A stretch of 63,541 nt of DNA from Pseudomonas laurylsulfativorans (GCF_002906155.1 NZ_MUJK01000019.1:1-63541); one strand, 5' to 3'; shown: positions 7,837 to 16,514, counted from the first letter of the stretch. Notes: generated by a model not told the origin, from the letters alone. Program-made: numbers and translations.

Positions 7837-9360
7837 ATGCGTGCTCGAGTCAAAGATGTTCTGCCACGGGAGCTGCTGGCTTCGGTGGTTGTGTTTCTGG
7901 TCGCCCTACCCCTATGCATGGGCATTGCGATTGCCTCTGGCCTGCCGCCAGCCAAAGGTCTGATTACCGGAATTATCGGTGGTCTGGTAGTCGGCTGGCT
8001 GGCCGGTTCGCCGCTGCAGGTCAGCGGCCCGGCGGCGGGGCTGGCCGTTCTGGTATTCGAACTGGTCCGCCAGCATGGTATCGCCATGCTCGGTCCCATT
8101 CTGTTGCTGGCGGGGTTTCTGCAACTGGTGGCGGGTCGTTTGAAGCTGGGCTGCTGGTTTCGGGTGACGGCGCCTGCGGTGGTTTACGGCATGCTGGCCG
8201 GGATTGGCGTGCTGATCGTCCTGTCGCAGGTGCATGTGATGCTGGATGCCGCGCCCAAAGCCTCGGGGCTGGATAATCTGGCAGCCTTCCCGGCGGCGCT
8301 GGCTCAGGCGTTGCCCACGTTTGGCTGGCAAGCCGGTTTGCTGGGCTTGTCGACCATTGCCGTCATATGGCTGTGGGAAAAACTCCGTCCACAATCCCTG
8401 CGCTTCGTTCCCGGGGCGCTACTTGGCGTCGGTCTGGCCACGCTTGCCAGCCTGGTGCTGACGTTGCAGGTCAAACGGGTCGAGGTGCCGGCCAACCTGA
8501 CGGAAGCCATCGACTGGCTAAAGCCGACGGATCTGCTCAACCTGGCTGATCCGTCCCTGCTGATTGCTGCATTTGCCGTGGCCTTCATCGCCAGTGCCGA
8601 AACATTACTCTCAGCCGCAGCGGTGGATCGCATGCACAGCGGCCAGCGTTCGGACTTTGACCGGGAACTATCAGCGCAAGGCATCGGCAACATGTTGTGT
8701 GGCCTGCTTGGGGCGTTGCCGATGACGGGCGTTATCGTGCGCAGTTCGGCGAATGTTCAGGCCGGAGCAACCACGCGCTTTTCAACCATTTTCCACGGCC
8801 TGTGGCTGCTGGCGTTCGTGTTGTTGCTGTCCAGCGTGCTGCAAAGCATTCCGGTGGCAAGCCTGGCGGGCGTACTGGTGTACACCGGTTTCAAATTGGT
8901 GGATCTCAAGGTCTTCCGTGGTTTGGGCCGGTATGGTCGGGCGCCGATGTTCACTTACGCGGCAACCGCGCTCGCCATCGTTTTCACGGACTTGCTGACC
9001 GGCGTGCTGATTGGCTTCGGCCTGACGCTGGTGAAACTGGCGCTCAAAGCCTCTCGCTTGAAAATCAGCCTGATTGACCTGCCTCAGGAAGGACAAATGG
9101 AATTACGCCTGGTGGGGGCGGCGACCTTCCTCAAGGTGCCAGCGCTGACCCGGATGCTGGGCAGTATTGCTCCGGGCACGACGGTGCATGTGCCGCTCAA
9201 CAACCTGAGCTACATCGATCACTCGTGTCTGGAGTTGCTAGAGGAATGGGGGCGGGCCAATGCAGCCAAGGGCTCGAGGCTGGTGATTGAATCGCGGGGA
9301 TTGAAGCGCAGGCTCGAGGGGCGGGTGCGGACGAATACCGGCATAGGCGCGGCTGGCTGA
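7837..9360 (+). CDS. SulP-family anion transporter with C-terminal STAS-like domain
   Basis: The 507-residue inner-membrane protein has about ten or more hydrophobic spans, with the SulP signature region VALPLCMGIAIASGLPP near the N-terminus and a C-terminal STAS-like domain (NNLSYIDHSCLELLEEW). I chose the ATG at 7837 because GGGAG precedes it closely; an in-frame ATG at 7807 lacks support. SulP proteins carry sulfate, bicarbonate or dicarboxylates; the adjacent beta carbonic anhydrase favours bicarbonate, as inference. The REP pair downstream probably ends transcription. Confidence 0.88.
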   Translation: MRARVKDVLPRELLASVVVFLVALPLCMGIAIASGLPPAKGLITGIIGGLVVGWLAGSPLQVSGPAAGLAVLVFELVRQHGIAMLGPILLLAGFLQLVAGRLKLGCWFRVTAPAVVYGMLAGIGVLIVLSQVHVMLDAAPKASGLDNLAAFPAALAQALPTFGWQAGLLGLSTIAVIWLWEKLRPQSLRFVPGALLGVGLATLASLVLTLQVKRVEVPANLTEAIDWLKPTDLLNLADPSLLIAAFAVAFIASAETLLSAAAVDRMHSGQRSDFDRELSAQGIGNMLCGLLGALPMTGVIVRSSANVQAGATTRFSTIFHGLWLLAFVLLLSSVLQSIPVASLAGVLVYTGFKLVDLKVFRGLGRYGRAPMFTYAATALAIVFTDLLTGVLIGFGLTLVKLALKASRLKISLIDLPQEGQMELRLVGAATFLKVPALTRMLGSIAPGTTVHVPLNNLSYIDHSCLELLEEWGRANAAKGSRLVIESRGLKRRLEGRVRTNTGIGAAG

Positions 9361-9368
9361 GACTCCAG

Positions 9369-9463
9369 TGTGGGAGAGAGCTTGCTCGCGATGGAGGCGG
9401 ATCAGTCAACCTTGATGCTGAATGACATGGCCTCATCGCGAGCAAGCTCGCTCCTACAGGGGG
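9369..9463. repeat. REP palindrome pair
   Basis: Two inverted REP units (GAGCTTGCTCGCGAT and its complement ATCGCGAGCAAGCTC) flank a short spacer. The outer ends match the TGTAGGAGC...GCTCCTACA frame seen at other REPs in the window. It lies between convergent genes. Confidence 0.85.
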
Positions 9464-9481
9464 ATTGTGTTTATCGATGGA

Positions 9482-10132
9482 TCAAGCCGCTGGCTGATCG
9501 AGCTCCAGGCCTACGCCCAAGCGGCGGGACATGCACGGCCAGCGTTTCCACGCGGCGCCAGTGTCCGGGCTATTGAGTTTCTCACGGTAGGCTTCTACCG
9601 ACTCCAGGGCGAAGCTTTCGTCGTTGAGCATCTCGTCGATAGCGTGATGCACCACTTCGTCCAGTTGGTTGGCGAACGACTCACCGATCAATTGGTGAGC
9701 AATCAGGTTGGCGACAGTCATGTCCAAGGGGATCAGTGGCTGGCCGAAATGCTTGATGTACAGGTCGTTGACCTCTTCGACAAACCGGTGCGCCAAATAG
9801 GCCTCATCCAGCAGGCTGTCGAGCCCGACATGGCCAGCCATGATGGCTGGCGGCTGGAGGAAGTACTGCTCGGCGATTTTCAGCACCGGTTTGATCTGTG
9901 ACTCAATGCCCGCTTCCCTGGCGACTTCATTGGCTGCATCCAGCAGGTCGGGCACTTCTTCGATGTAGGCGGCGACAAATCGCGTCAGTACGCCGTTGGT
10001 ATCGGTCTCCGGCAATTGGATCGACGGATGTAGATGAGGCAGTTTGCTTTCCAGCTGACGTGTCAGCAGGCCGGTCTCGGCTTCGTGTTGTTGGGCTTTT
10101 TGGATCTGCTCGCGCAATGCGGCGGTGTTCAT
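9482..10132 (-). CDS. Conserved hypothetical protein (PA0104-like)
   Basis: The 216-residue soluble protein has no motif I can tie to a function. It is largely helical and acidic, with conserved-looking segments such as YIEEVPDLLDA and LAHRFVEEVNDLY. No signal peptide or membrane span is visible. I chose the ATG at 10132 (MNTAALREQ); an upstream ATG at 10207 would add a non-conserved leader. Its place between the SulP gene and coxB matches the PAO1 order, which supports it being a real gene. It is transcribed away from coxB. Confidence 0.75.
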   Translation of the reverse strand: MNTAALREQIQKAQQHEAETGLLTRQLESKLPHLHPSIQLPETDTNGVLTRFVAAYIEEVPDLLDAANEVAREAGIESQIKPVLKIAEQYFLQPPAIMAGHVGLDSLLDEAYLAHRFVEEVNDLYIKHFGQPLIPLDMTVANLIAHQLIGESFANQLDEVVHHAIDEMLNDESFALESVEAYREKLNSPDTGAAWKRWPCMSRRLGVGLELDQPAA

Positions 10133-10502
10133 GAAAACTCCAGGAAACAAGGCAATGAAATAGGAAAGACATAACTTAGCTGGCTTACGAAAAATGCTAA
10201 GACGCATTTGTCATAATTATTTCATCCTTGAGACGCACGCGTTATATCGATGTGCCACCACTCGTCTGCATCCTTCTCCATTCGTGCCCTGCAATGCAAG
10301 TTAATGCTGTTTCAGACGATTTACGCCTTCGCGTTGCGAGGTCGGAGGTGCTGTCTATACTCGGGGTGGAATGGAGTTAGCTGATGACGCCCGACTGCAT
10401 ATGCAGCAAGGCCCGGCGATTCAAGTTCGTAGTCTGATGCAGCCGCTCCCTTGCCGCAGGTGAAAGCCGGCGGGATAACAAGAACGATAAGGGGAACCCG
10501 CA
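10133..10502. other. 370-base divergent promoter region upstream of coxB
   Basis: No gene is seen here. It must hold promoters for the leftward hypothetical gene and the rightward cox cluster. It contains an RpoS-like -10 (10355-10361) and a weak Pho-box-like sequence (10208-10225). Confidence 0.6.
10355..10361 (+). promoter_or_regulatory. Candidate RpoS-type -10 element for the cox cluster
   Basis: CTATACT is the consensus -10 of sigma-S promoters, here preceded by TGCTGT. It would start a transcript near 10368 with a leader of about 135 bases before coxB. aa3 oxidase genes are reported to be RpoS-dependent in P. aeruginosa, consistent with this assignment. Confidence 0.5.
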
Positions 10503-11630
10503 ATGATGCGACATCCACATGTCTGGATGGGCCTCCTGTTGTGGTCGATTTTCAGTCAGGCGCAAGCGGCCTGGACTGTGAATATGGCGCCTGGAGCGAC
10601 TGAAATCAGTCACGCAGTATTCGACCTGCACATGACCATTTTCTGGATCTGTGTGGTGATCGGCATCATCGTTTTTGGTGCCATGTTCTGGTCGATGATT
10701 CTCCACCGCCGCTCGACCGGGCAGGTGGCCGCCAAATTTCATGAAAGCACCACCGTTGAAATCCTCTGGACCATCGTGCCCTTCCTGATCCTGGTGGCCA
10801 TGGCGGTTCCCGCTACCGCGACCCTGATCAAGATGTACGACGCAAGCGAGCCGGAGATCGATATCCAGATCACCGGTTACCAGTGGAAGTGGCATTACAA
10901 ATACCTGGGCCAGGACGTTGAGTTCTTCAGCAACCTGACCACCCCCCAGGAGCAAATCCACAACAAGGAAACCAAGGGCGAGCACTACCTGCTTGAAGTC
11001 GACAAGCCCCTGGTGCTGCCGGTCGGCACCAAGGTGCGCTTCCTGGTGACCTCCGCCGATGTGATCCACTCCTGGTGGGTGCCGGCCTTTGCGGTCAAGC
11101 GCGATGCGATCCCAGGCTTCGTCAATGAAGCCTGGACCCGCATCGACAAGCCCGGCATCTACCGTGGCCAGTGCGCCGAGTTGTGTGGCAAGGATCACGG
11201 CTTCATGCCGACTGTGGTCGAGGTCAAGGAAAAGGCCGATTACGAAAAATGGCTGGCTGATCGCAAGGTCGAGGCTGCACAGCTCAAAGAGCTGACCAGC
11301 AAGGAATGGACGCTCGACGAGCTCAAGGATCGCGGCGACAAGATCTACCACACCACCTGCGTGGCCTGTCACCAGGCCGAAGGCCAGGGCCTGCCGCCGA
11401 TGTTCCCGGCGCTCAAGGGCTCGAAAATCGCTACCGGACCGAAAGACGCCCACTTGAGCATTGTCTTCCACGGCAAGCCCGGTACCGCGATGGCGGCGTT
11501 CGGCAAGCAACTTTCGGAAGTCGATATCGCGGCGGTCGTGACCTATGAACGTAATGCCTGGGGCAACAACAAGGGCGACATGGTCACGCCTAAAGAAGTG
11601 CTGGAGCTGAAACAGGCGGAAAGCAAATGA
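10503..11630 (+). CDS. coxB: Cytochrome c oxidase (aa3) subunit II with fused cytochrome c domain
   Basis: The 375-residue product has a signal sequence (to about residue 22), two membrane spans, and a periplasmic cupredoxin domain with the CuA ligands in QCAELCGKDHGFM. A C-terminal cytochrome c domain has heme motif CVACH at about residues 286-290, making this a caa3-like subunit II. It accepts electrons from cytochrome c and passes them to subunit I. AAGGGG eight bases upstream supports the ATG at 10503. It is the first gene of the aa3 cluster. Confidence 0.95.
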   Translation: MMRHPHVWMGLLLWSIFSQAQAAWTVNMAPGATEISHAVFDLHMTIFWICVVIGIIVFGAMFWSMILHRRSTGQVAAKFHESTTVEILWTIVPFLILVAMAVPATATLIKMYDASEPEIDIQITGYQWKWHYKYLGQDVEFFSNLTTPQEQIHNKETKGEHYLLEVDKPLVLPVGTKVRFLVTSADVIHSWWVPAFAVKRDAIPGFVNEAWTRIDKPGIYRGQCAELCGKDHGFMPTVVEVKEKADYEKWLADRKVEAAQLKELTSKEWTLDELKDRGDKIYHTTCVACHQAEGQGLPPMFPALKGSKIATGPKDAHLSIVFHGKPGTAMAAFGKQLSEVDIAAVVTYERNAWGNNKGDMVTPKEVLELKQAESK

Positions 11631-11712
11631 CCCGGTCTATTGCACACGTAAGGAACCGGTCGGGGCTACGCATCCCGGCCTGCCCAGCCCATCTGTTTGC
11701 AGGAGACAGGAC

Positions 11713-13305
11713 ATGACTGCTGTAATCGATGAACATGTTCATACCGCCACCGACCACGCCCACGGCCCCGCCAAAGGCCTGATGCGCTGGGTGCTGACCA
11801 CCAACCACAAGGACATCGGTACGCTGTACCTGTGGTTTGCATTCTCCATGTTCCTGCTCGGTGGCTCGTTCGCGATGGTGATTCGCGCCGAGCTGTTCCA
11901 GCCGGGGTTGCAAATCGTCCAGCCGGAATTCTTCAACCAGATGACCACCATGCACGGCCTGGTGATGGTCTTCGGTGCGGTGATGCCGGCCTTCGTCGGC
12001 CTCGCCAACTGGATGATCCCGCTGATGATCGGCGCACCGGACATGGCGCTGCCGCGGATGAACAACTTCAGCTTCTGGCTGCTGCCAGCGGCGTTCTTGC
12101 TGCTGGTTTCGACCCTGTTCACTGCTGGCGGCGGGCCGAACTTCGGCTGGACCTTCTATGCCCCGCTGTCGACGACCTATGCGCCAGAAAGCGTGACTTT
12201 CTTCATCTTCGCCATTCACTTGATGGGGATCAGTTCGATCATGGGGGCGATCAACGTGATCGCGACCATCCTCAACCTGCGCGCCCCCGGCATGACGTTG
12301 ATGAAAATGCCGCTGTTTGTCTGGACCTGGCTGATCACCGCGTTCCTGTTGATTGCGGTGATGCCGGTACTGGCCGGTTGCGTGACGATGATGCTGATGG
12401 ACATCCACTTCGGCACCAGCTTCTTCAGTGCCGCCGGTGGCGGTGACCCGGTACTGTTCCAGCATGTGTTCTGGTTCTTCGGTCACCCCGAGGTGTACAT
12501 CATGATCCTGCCGGCATTCGGTGCTGTCAGCTCGATCATTCCAGCCTTTTCGCGCAAGCCTTTGTTTGGCTACACATCGATGGTCTACGCCACGGCGAGT
12601 ATCGCGTTCCTGTCGTTCATCGTCTGGGCGCACCACATGTTCGTGGTCGGCATTCCGCTGGTGGGCGAGTTGTTCTTCATGTACGCCACGCTGCTGATTG
12701 CGGTGCCAACGGGCGTGAAGGTGTTCAACTGGGCCAGCACCATGTGGCAAGGCTCGCTGACCTTCGAGACGCCGATGCTGTTCGCCGTGGCATTCGTGAT
12801 CCTGTTCTCCATTGGCGGTTTCTCCGGGTTGATGCTGGCCATCGCCCCGGCGGATTTCCAATACCAGGACACCTACTTCGTGGTCGCACACTTCCACTAT
12901 GTGCTGGTGCCGGGGGCGATTTTCGGGATCTTCGCCTCGGCCTACTACTGGCTGCCGAAATGGACCGGCCACATGTACGACGAAACCTTGGGCAAGCTGC
13001 ATTTCTGGCTGTCGTTCATCGGCATGAACATGGCCTTCTTCCCGATGCACTTCGTGGGCCTGGCGGGCATGCCTCGGCGGATTCCGGACTACAACCTGCA
13101 ATTCGCCGACTTCAACATGGTCTCTTCGATTGGCGCGTTCATGTTCGGTGCGACGCAGATCTTCTTCCTGTTCATCGTGATCAAAACCATTCGCGGCGGC
13201 CCCCCAGCACCGGCCAAACCGTGGGATGGGGCTGAAGGCCTGGAGTGGAGCATCCCGTCGCCGGCGCCGTATCACACCTTCACCACGCCGCCGGAAGTGA
13301 AATGA
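11713..13305 (+). CDS. coxA: Cytochrome c oxidase (aa3) subunit I
   Basis: The 530-residue protein has about twelve membrane spans. The CuB/cross-link region WFFGHPEVYIM (with the D-channel glutamate of A-family oxidases), the HH pair in WAHHMFVVG and the FVVAHFHYVL heme ligand region are all present. It reduces O2 to water at the heme a3-CuB centre and pumps protons. The start at 11713 has AGGAGA upstream. It follows coxB by 82 bases, and a REP pair separates it from ctaG. Confidence 0.97.
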   Translation: MTAVIDEHVHTATDHAHGPAKGLMRWVLTTNHKDIGTLYLWFAFSMFLLGGSFAMVIRAELFQPGLQIVQPEFFNQMTTMHGLVMVFGAVMPAFVGLANWMIPLMIGAPDMALPRMNNFSFWLLPAAFLLLVSTLFTAGGGPNFGWTFYAPLSTTYAPESVTFFIFAIHLMGISSIMGAINVIATILNLRAPGMTLMKMPLFVWTWLITAFLLIAVMPVLAGCVTMMLMDIHFGTSFFSAAGGGDPVLFQHVFWFFGHPEVYIMILPAFGAVSSIIPAFSRKPLFGYTSMVYATASIAFLSFIVWAHHMFVVGIPLVGELFFMYATLLIAVPTGVKVFNWASTMWQGSLTFETPMLFAVAFVILFSIGGFSGLMLAIAPADFQYQDTYFVVAHFHYVLVPGAIFGIFASAYYWLPKWTGHMYDETLGKLHFWLSFIGMNMAFFPMHFVGLAGMPRRIPDYNLQFADFNMVSSIGAFMFGATQIFFLFIVIKTIRGGPPAPAKPWDGAEGLEWSIPSPAPYHTFTTPPEVK

Positions 13306-13315
13306 ACACCTTGGC

Positions 13316-13421
13316 CCCTGTAGGAGCGAGCTTGCTCGCGATGGCCGTCAACGATAACGCTGGAAGCCTGATACCCCGCTGCGCTCTCAGGTTTCTCGCG
13401 AGCAAGCTCGCGCCTACAGGG
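13316..13421. repeat. REP palindrome pair between coxA and ctaG
   Basis: TGTAGGAGCGAGCTTGCTCG and a downstream inverted copy (CGCGAGCAAGCTCG then CCTACA) flank a spacer. It is inside the cox gene cluster, where it may reduce read-through or shape mRNA stability. Confidence 0.85.
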
Positions 13422-13443
13422 TTTGGTGTAGAGGTTTGGAATC

Positions 13444-13995
13444 ATGGCTGACTCAATTTCGTTGAAGAAACTGGTCACACGTTTACTGATCGCGGTGGTG
13501 GCGATGTTTGTGTTCGGGTTTGCGCTGGTGCCGATCTACGACGTGATGTGCAAGGCCTTCGGCATCAATGGCAAGACCGCCGGGCAGTACGAGGGTGAAC
13601 AAACGGTCGATACCTCGCGGCAGGTGCGTGTGCAGTTTTTGTCGACCAACACTGCCGATATGCCGTGGGATTTTTACCCCAAGCATGACGAGTTGACTGC
13701 TAACCCTGGTGCGGTGAACGAAATGATCTTCATTGCCCACAACCCCACCGACCGGCCAATGAGCGCGCAAGCCGTGCCGAGTATCGCGCCTAGCACCGCG
13801 GCGGCCTACTTCCACAAGACCGAATGTTTCTGCTTTACCCAGCAAGTGCTGCAGCCCGGTCAGCGGATCGAGATGCCGGTACGTTTCATCGTTGACCGTG
13901 ACATGCCCAAGGATGTGAAGCACCTGACGCTGTCTTACACGCTGTTCGATATCACCGCCCGACATCCACCGGTAGCTGTAAACACTGGCGGCTGA
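13444..13995 (+). CDS. ctaG: Cytochrome c oxidase assembly protein CtaG (Cox11)
   Basis: The 183-residue protein has one N-terminal membrane anchor (about residues 13-33) and a periplasmic domain with the copper-binding CFCF motif in KTECFCFTQQVL. Cox11/CtaG delivers copper to the CuB site of subunit I. It sits between coxA and coxC, 25 bases before coxC, as in other pseudomonads. The ribosome binding site is weak (GAGG about 11 bases upstream of the ATG). Confidence 0.93.
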   Translation: MADSISLKKLVTRLLIAVVAMFVFGFALVPIYDVMCKAFGINGKTAGQYEGEQTVDTSRQVRVQFLSTNTADMPWDFYPKHDELTANPGAVNEMIFIAHNPTDRPMSAQAVPSIAPSTAAAYFHKTECFCFTQQVLQPGQRIEMPVRFIVDRDMPKDVKHLTLSYTLFDITARHPPVAVNTGG

Positions 13996-14020
13996 GCGTG
14001 CCCGATAAGGAGAACAATAA

Positions 14021-14908
14021 ATGGCAACTCATGAACATTATTACGTTCCCGCCCAGAGCAAATGGCCGATCATCGCCACGCTCGGCATGGTCATCACCGT
14101 CTACGGCCTGGCCACTTGGTTCAACGATCTGAAAGCGGCGCGCCCGGAATCCCACGGGCCGCTGATCTTTTTCGTCGGTGGGCTGCTAGTGGCCTACATG
14201 CTGTTCGGCTGGTTCGGTACGGTCATCAAGGAAAGCCGCGGCGGCTTGTACAGTGCACAGATGGATCGCTCGTTTCGCTGGGGCATGAGCTGGTTCATTT
14301 TCTCGGAGGTGATGTTCTTCATCGCCTTTTTTGGCGCGCTGTTTTACGTCCGTCATATCTCCGGGCCGGCGCTCGGTGGTGAGGGCGCCAAAGGCATTGC
14401 ACACATGCTGTGGCCGAACTTCGAATTTGTCTGGCCGTTGCTGAACAACCCCGACTCGAAGCTGTTTCCACCGCCCAAGGAAGTCATCAGCCCTTGGGGC
14501 CTGCCGTTGCTCAACACCGTGTTGCTGGTCAGTTCCAGCGTGACCGTGACCATCGCCCACCATGCCTTGAAAAAGGGCCATCGCGGCGCACTCAAGCTGT
14601 GGCTGGCGCTCACCGTATTGCTGGGCTGTGCGTTCCTCATCTTCCAGGCCGAAGAGTACATGCACGCCTACCGCGAGCTGGGCCTGACGCTGGGTTCGGG
14701 TATCTACGGCGCGACGTTCTTCATGCTCACCGGGTTCCACGGCGCCCACGTGACCATCGGCACCATCATCCTGTTCGTGATGCTGATGCGGGTCATGCGC
14801 GGGCACTTCGACAGCGAGCACCAATTCGGTTTTGAAGCGGCGAGCTGGTACTGGCACTTCGTGGATGTGGTGTGGATCGGGTTGTTCGTTTTCGTCTATG
14901 TGCTGTAG
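14021..14908 (+). CDS. coxC: Cytochrome c oxidase (aa3) subunit III
   Basis: The 295-residue protein has about seven hydrophobic spans, the FQAEEY segment and an ending SWYWHFVDVVWIGLFVFVYVL that is typical of subunit III. It stabilises proton uptake in the oxidase. The ribosome binding site is AAGGAG. The TAG stop codon lies inside a perfect 10-bp inverted repeat (14903-14928) that likely terminates the transcript. Confidence 0.96.
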   Translation: MATHEHYYVPAQSKWPIIATLGMVITVYGLATWFNDLKAARPESHGPLIFFVGGLLVAYMLFGWFGTVIKESRGGLYSAQMDRSFRWGMSWFIFSEVMFFIAFFGALFYVRHISGPALGGEGAKGIAHMLWPNFEFVWPLLNNPDSKLFPPPKEVISPWGLPLLNTVLLVSSSVTVTIAHHALKKGHRGALKLWLALTVLLGCAFLIFQAEEYMHAYRELGLTLGSGIYGATFFMLTGFHGAHVTIGTIILFVMLMRVMRGHFDSEHQFGFEAASWYWHFVDVVWIGLFVFVYVL

Positions 14909-14928
14909 GAGCGCGCTTGCTCCTACAG
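14903..14928. terminator. Mini-REP hairpin overlapping the coxC stop
   Basis: CTGTAGGAGC, loop GCGCTT and GCTCCTACAG form a perfect 10-bp stem made of REP outer ends. The coxC stop (14906-14908) is in the left arm, and the convergent small gene's stop begins at 14929. Confidence 0.7.
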
Positions 14929-15132
14929 CTACCAAGGGGCATGAGAAACCAGCTGGCCGCTGAAAAACCCCCAGGTGATAAGACCCAGGGTAATGGCGGC
15001 CAGCGTCACTCGCACACTCAAGGCAATGACGAGGCGGTTTGAGCGGCTGTCGTCCTTGACCAGAAAAAACAGGCCGCTGAACAGGCTGACAACCGTGGCA
15101 ATCAGCATCAGGACGATGGCTGCTTTGAGCAT
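14929..15132 (-). CDS. Twin-transmembrane small protein (PA0109-like, DUF2909-type)
   Basis: The 67-residue protein has two hydrophobic helices (about residues 4-25 and 35-57) joined by a polar turn VKDDSRSNR. GGAG nine bases before the ATG supports the start. A small twin-TM protein in opposite orientation between coxC and the SURF1 gene is conserved in pseudomonads. A role in oxidase assembly or stability is plausible from position but not shown. Confidence 0.8.
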   Translation of the reverse strand: MLKAAIVLMLIATVVSLFSGLFFLVKDDSRSNRLVIALSVRVTLAAITLGLITWGFFSGQLVSHAPW

Positions 15133-15204
15133 GGTGGGACTCCGGGGGGGACAAGCGATGCACATGAGTATAGCTATCGCGATGACCGACTTTCTGGCGA
15201 TGCC

Positions 15205-15945
15205 ATGAAGTGCTTTCGGCCGGGTATCGTGCCAACGCTGGTAGTGGCGCTGTTGCTGCCGCTGCTGGTGTCCCTGGGGTTCTGGCAATTGAGCCGGGGC
15301 GCGGAGAAAAGCGCGCTGCTGCAAAACTATGCCGAACGCCGCGCGGCCGAGCCGATGGCCAGCACCGAGCTGCAACACACCACCGATCCGGCCTTTCGCC
15401 GGGTACGTTTGCATGGCCAGTTCGATGCCGAACACAGCTTGCTGCTGGACAATAGCCAACGCAACGGCCGGGTCGGCGTCGAGTTGTTGCAACCGTTTCA
15501 TGATCAGGCCACCGGGCTTTGGCTGTTGGTCAATCGCGGCTGGCTGCCATGGCCGGAACGCCGCATACCCCCACAATTCAAAACCCCTGCCGAGGCAGTC
15601 AGCCTCAATGCGTGGGTCTATGTTTCTCCCGGTGCGACCTTCCAATTGCACGCAGATCCGACGACGTCTACATGGCCGAAGCTGATTACGGCGGTCGAAC
15701 CGGCCAGCCTCTGGAGGACGCTGAACCGCGAAGGCTTTGCCTACGAATTACGCGCCGAAACCAGCCCAGCCACCTATCAGGCCGACTGGCCAGTCGTCGC
15801 CATGGGCCCGGAAAAACACATCGCTTATGCCGTGCAGTGGTTCGCCATGGCGATTGCCCTGTTCGGTCTTTATCTCTATCTCGGCTGGCACAACGCAAAG
15901 GAGAAACACCATGGGAGCGGCCATGAATCCACCCAGCATGTCTGA
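15205..15945 (+). CDS. SURF1-family cytochrome oxidase biogenesis protein
   Basis: The 246-residue product has the SURF1 layout: an N-terminal membrane span (about residues 9-26), a periplasmic domain with LLLDNSQRNGRVGVELLQPF and LLVNRGWLPWP, and a C-terminal span (YAVQWFAMAIALFGLYLYLG). SURF1 helps insert heme A into subunit I. The 3' end overlaps the next gene by 35 bases, so the two are translated from one mRNA. Confidence 0.92.
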   Translation: MKCFRPGIVPTLVVALLLPLLVSLGFWQLSRGAEKSALLQNYAERRAAEPMASTELQHTTDPAFRRVRLHGQFDAEHSLLLDNSQRNGRVGVELLQPFHDQATGLWLLVNRGWLPWPERRIPPQFKTPAEAVSLNAWVYVSPGATFQLHADPTTSTWPKLITAVEPASLWRTLNREGFAYELRAETSPATYQADWPVVAMGPEKHIAYAVQWFAMAIALFGLYLYLGWHNAKEKHHGSGHESTQHV

Positions 15946-16504
15946 GGCGAAACCGTCGGTGAACCGGCGTAAGGGCCGCTTGCAGCTGCTGCTGATCCTG
16001 CTCGGGGTGATCGGTCCGATGATCCTCGCCACCGGCATGTACAAGCTGAATTTCTGGGTGCCCGAGGGCCGCAGTTATCACGGCGAACTGATCGGCAACG
16101 GCCAGACCCGCGCGGACATCGGCGTACAGGCGCAGGAGGATCGCTGGCAGATCCTGGTGACGGCGCCCAAGGATTGCGCGGTGGACTGCCAGCAACTGGT
16201 GTATCTGGCGCGGCAGATCCAGATCGGCCTGGGCCGCGATGCGTCCCGCGCCAGCCATGCATTGGCCGCCGCGCAGGCGCTGAACAGCGATTACGAGACT
16301 AAACTTCAACGCGAGTACCCGCAGTTGCAACGCTATTCACTGGACTTGCCGGCCTACATCAAAGGCGCTCAGAGCAATGACGCGCCGCACCTTTGGATCA
16401 TCGACCCTCACGGCAATCTGGTGCTGCGCTACGACCCCTCGGTCAAGGGCAAGGACCTGCTCAACGACCTGCGCCACCTGCTGAAACTGTCGAATATCGG
16501 ATAA
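15911..16504 (+). CDS. Membrane-anchored cox-cluster protein of unknown function (PA0111-like)
   Basis: The 197-residue product has one N-terminal membrane span (LLLILLGVIGPMILATGMY) and a periplasmic domain ending in LWIIDPHGNLVLRYD, a pattern recalling thioredoxin/SCO-like folds, though no CxxxC is present (two cysteines lie in CAVDCQQ). AAAGGAG before ATG 15911 fixes the start; an in-frame ATG at 15923 is less favoured. It overlaps the SURF1 gene and precedes ctaA by 10 bases, so a part in oxidase maturation is inferred from context only. Confidence 0.8.
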   Translation: MGAAMNPPSMSEAKPSVNRRKGRLQLLLILLGVIGPMILATGMYKLNFWVPEGRSYHGELIGNGQTRADIGVQAQEDRWQILVTAPKDCAVDCQQLVYLARQIQIGLGRDASRASHALAAAQALNSDYETKLQREYPQLQRYSLDLPAYIKGAQSNDAPHLWIIDPHGNLVLRYDPSVKGKDLLNDLRHLLKLSNIG

Positions 16505-16514
16505 GGGCATCGTC

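Noticed and set aside
9369..9463. Inverted and repeated palindromes that might suggest a CRISPR array
   Set aside because: Each locus has only two inverted units with one spacer, and copies are dispersed; this is the REP pattern, not direct repeats with regular spacers.
11590..13275. 561-codon minus-strand open frame opposite coxA
   Set aside because: coxA is beyond doubt; the antisense product is Arg/His/Glu-rich low complexity with no domain.
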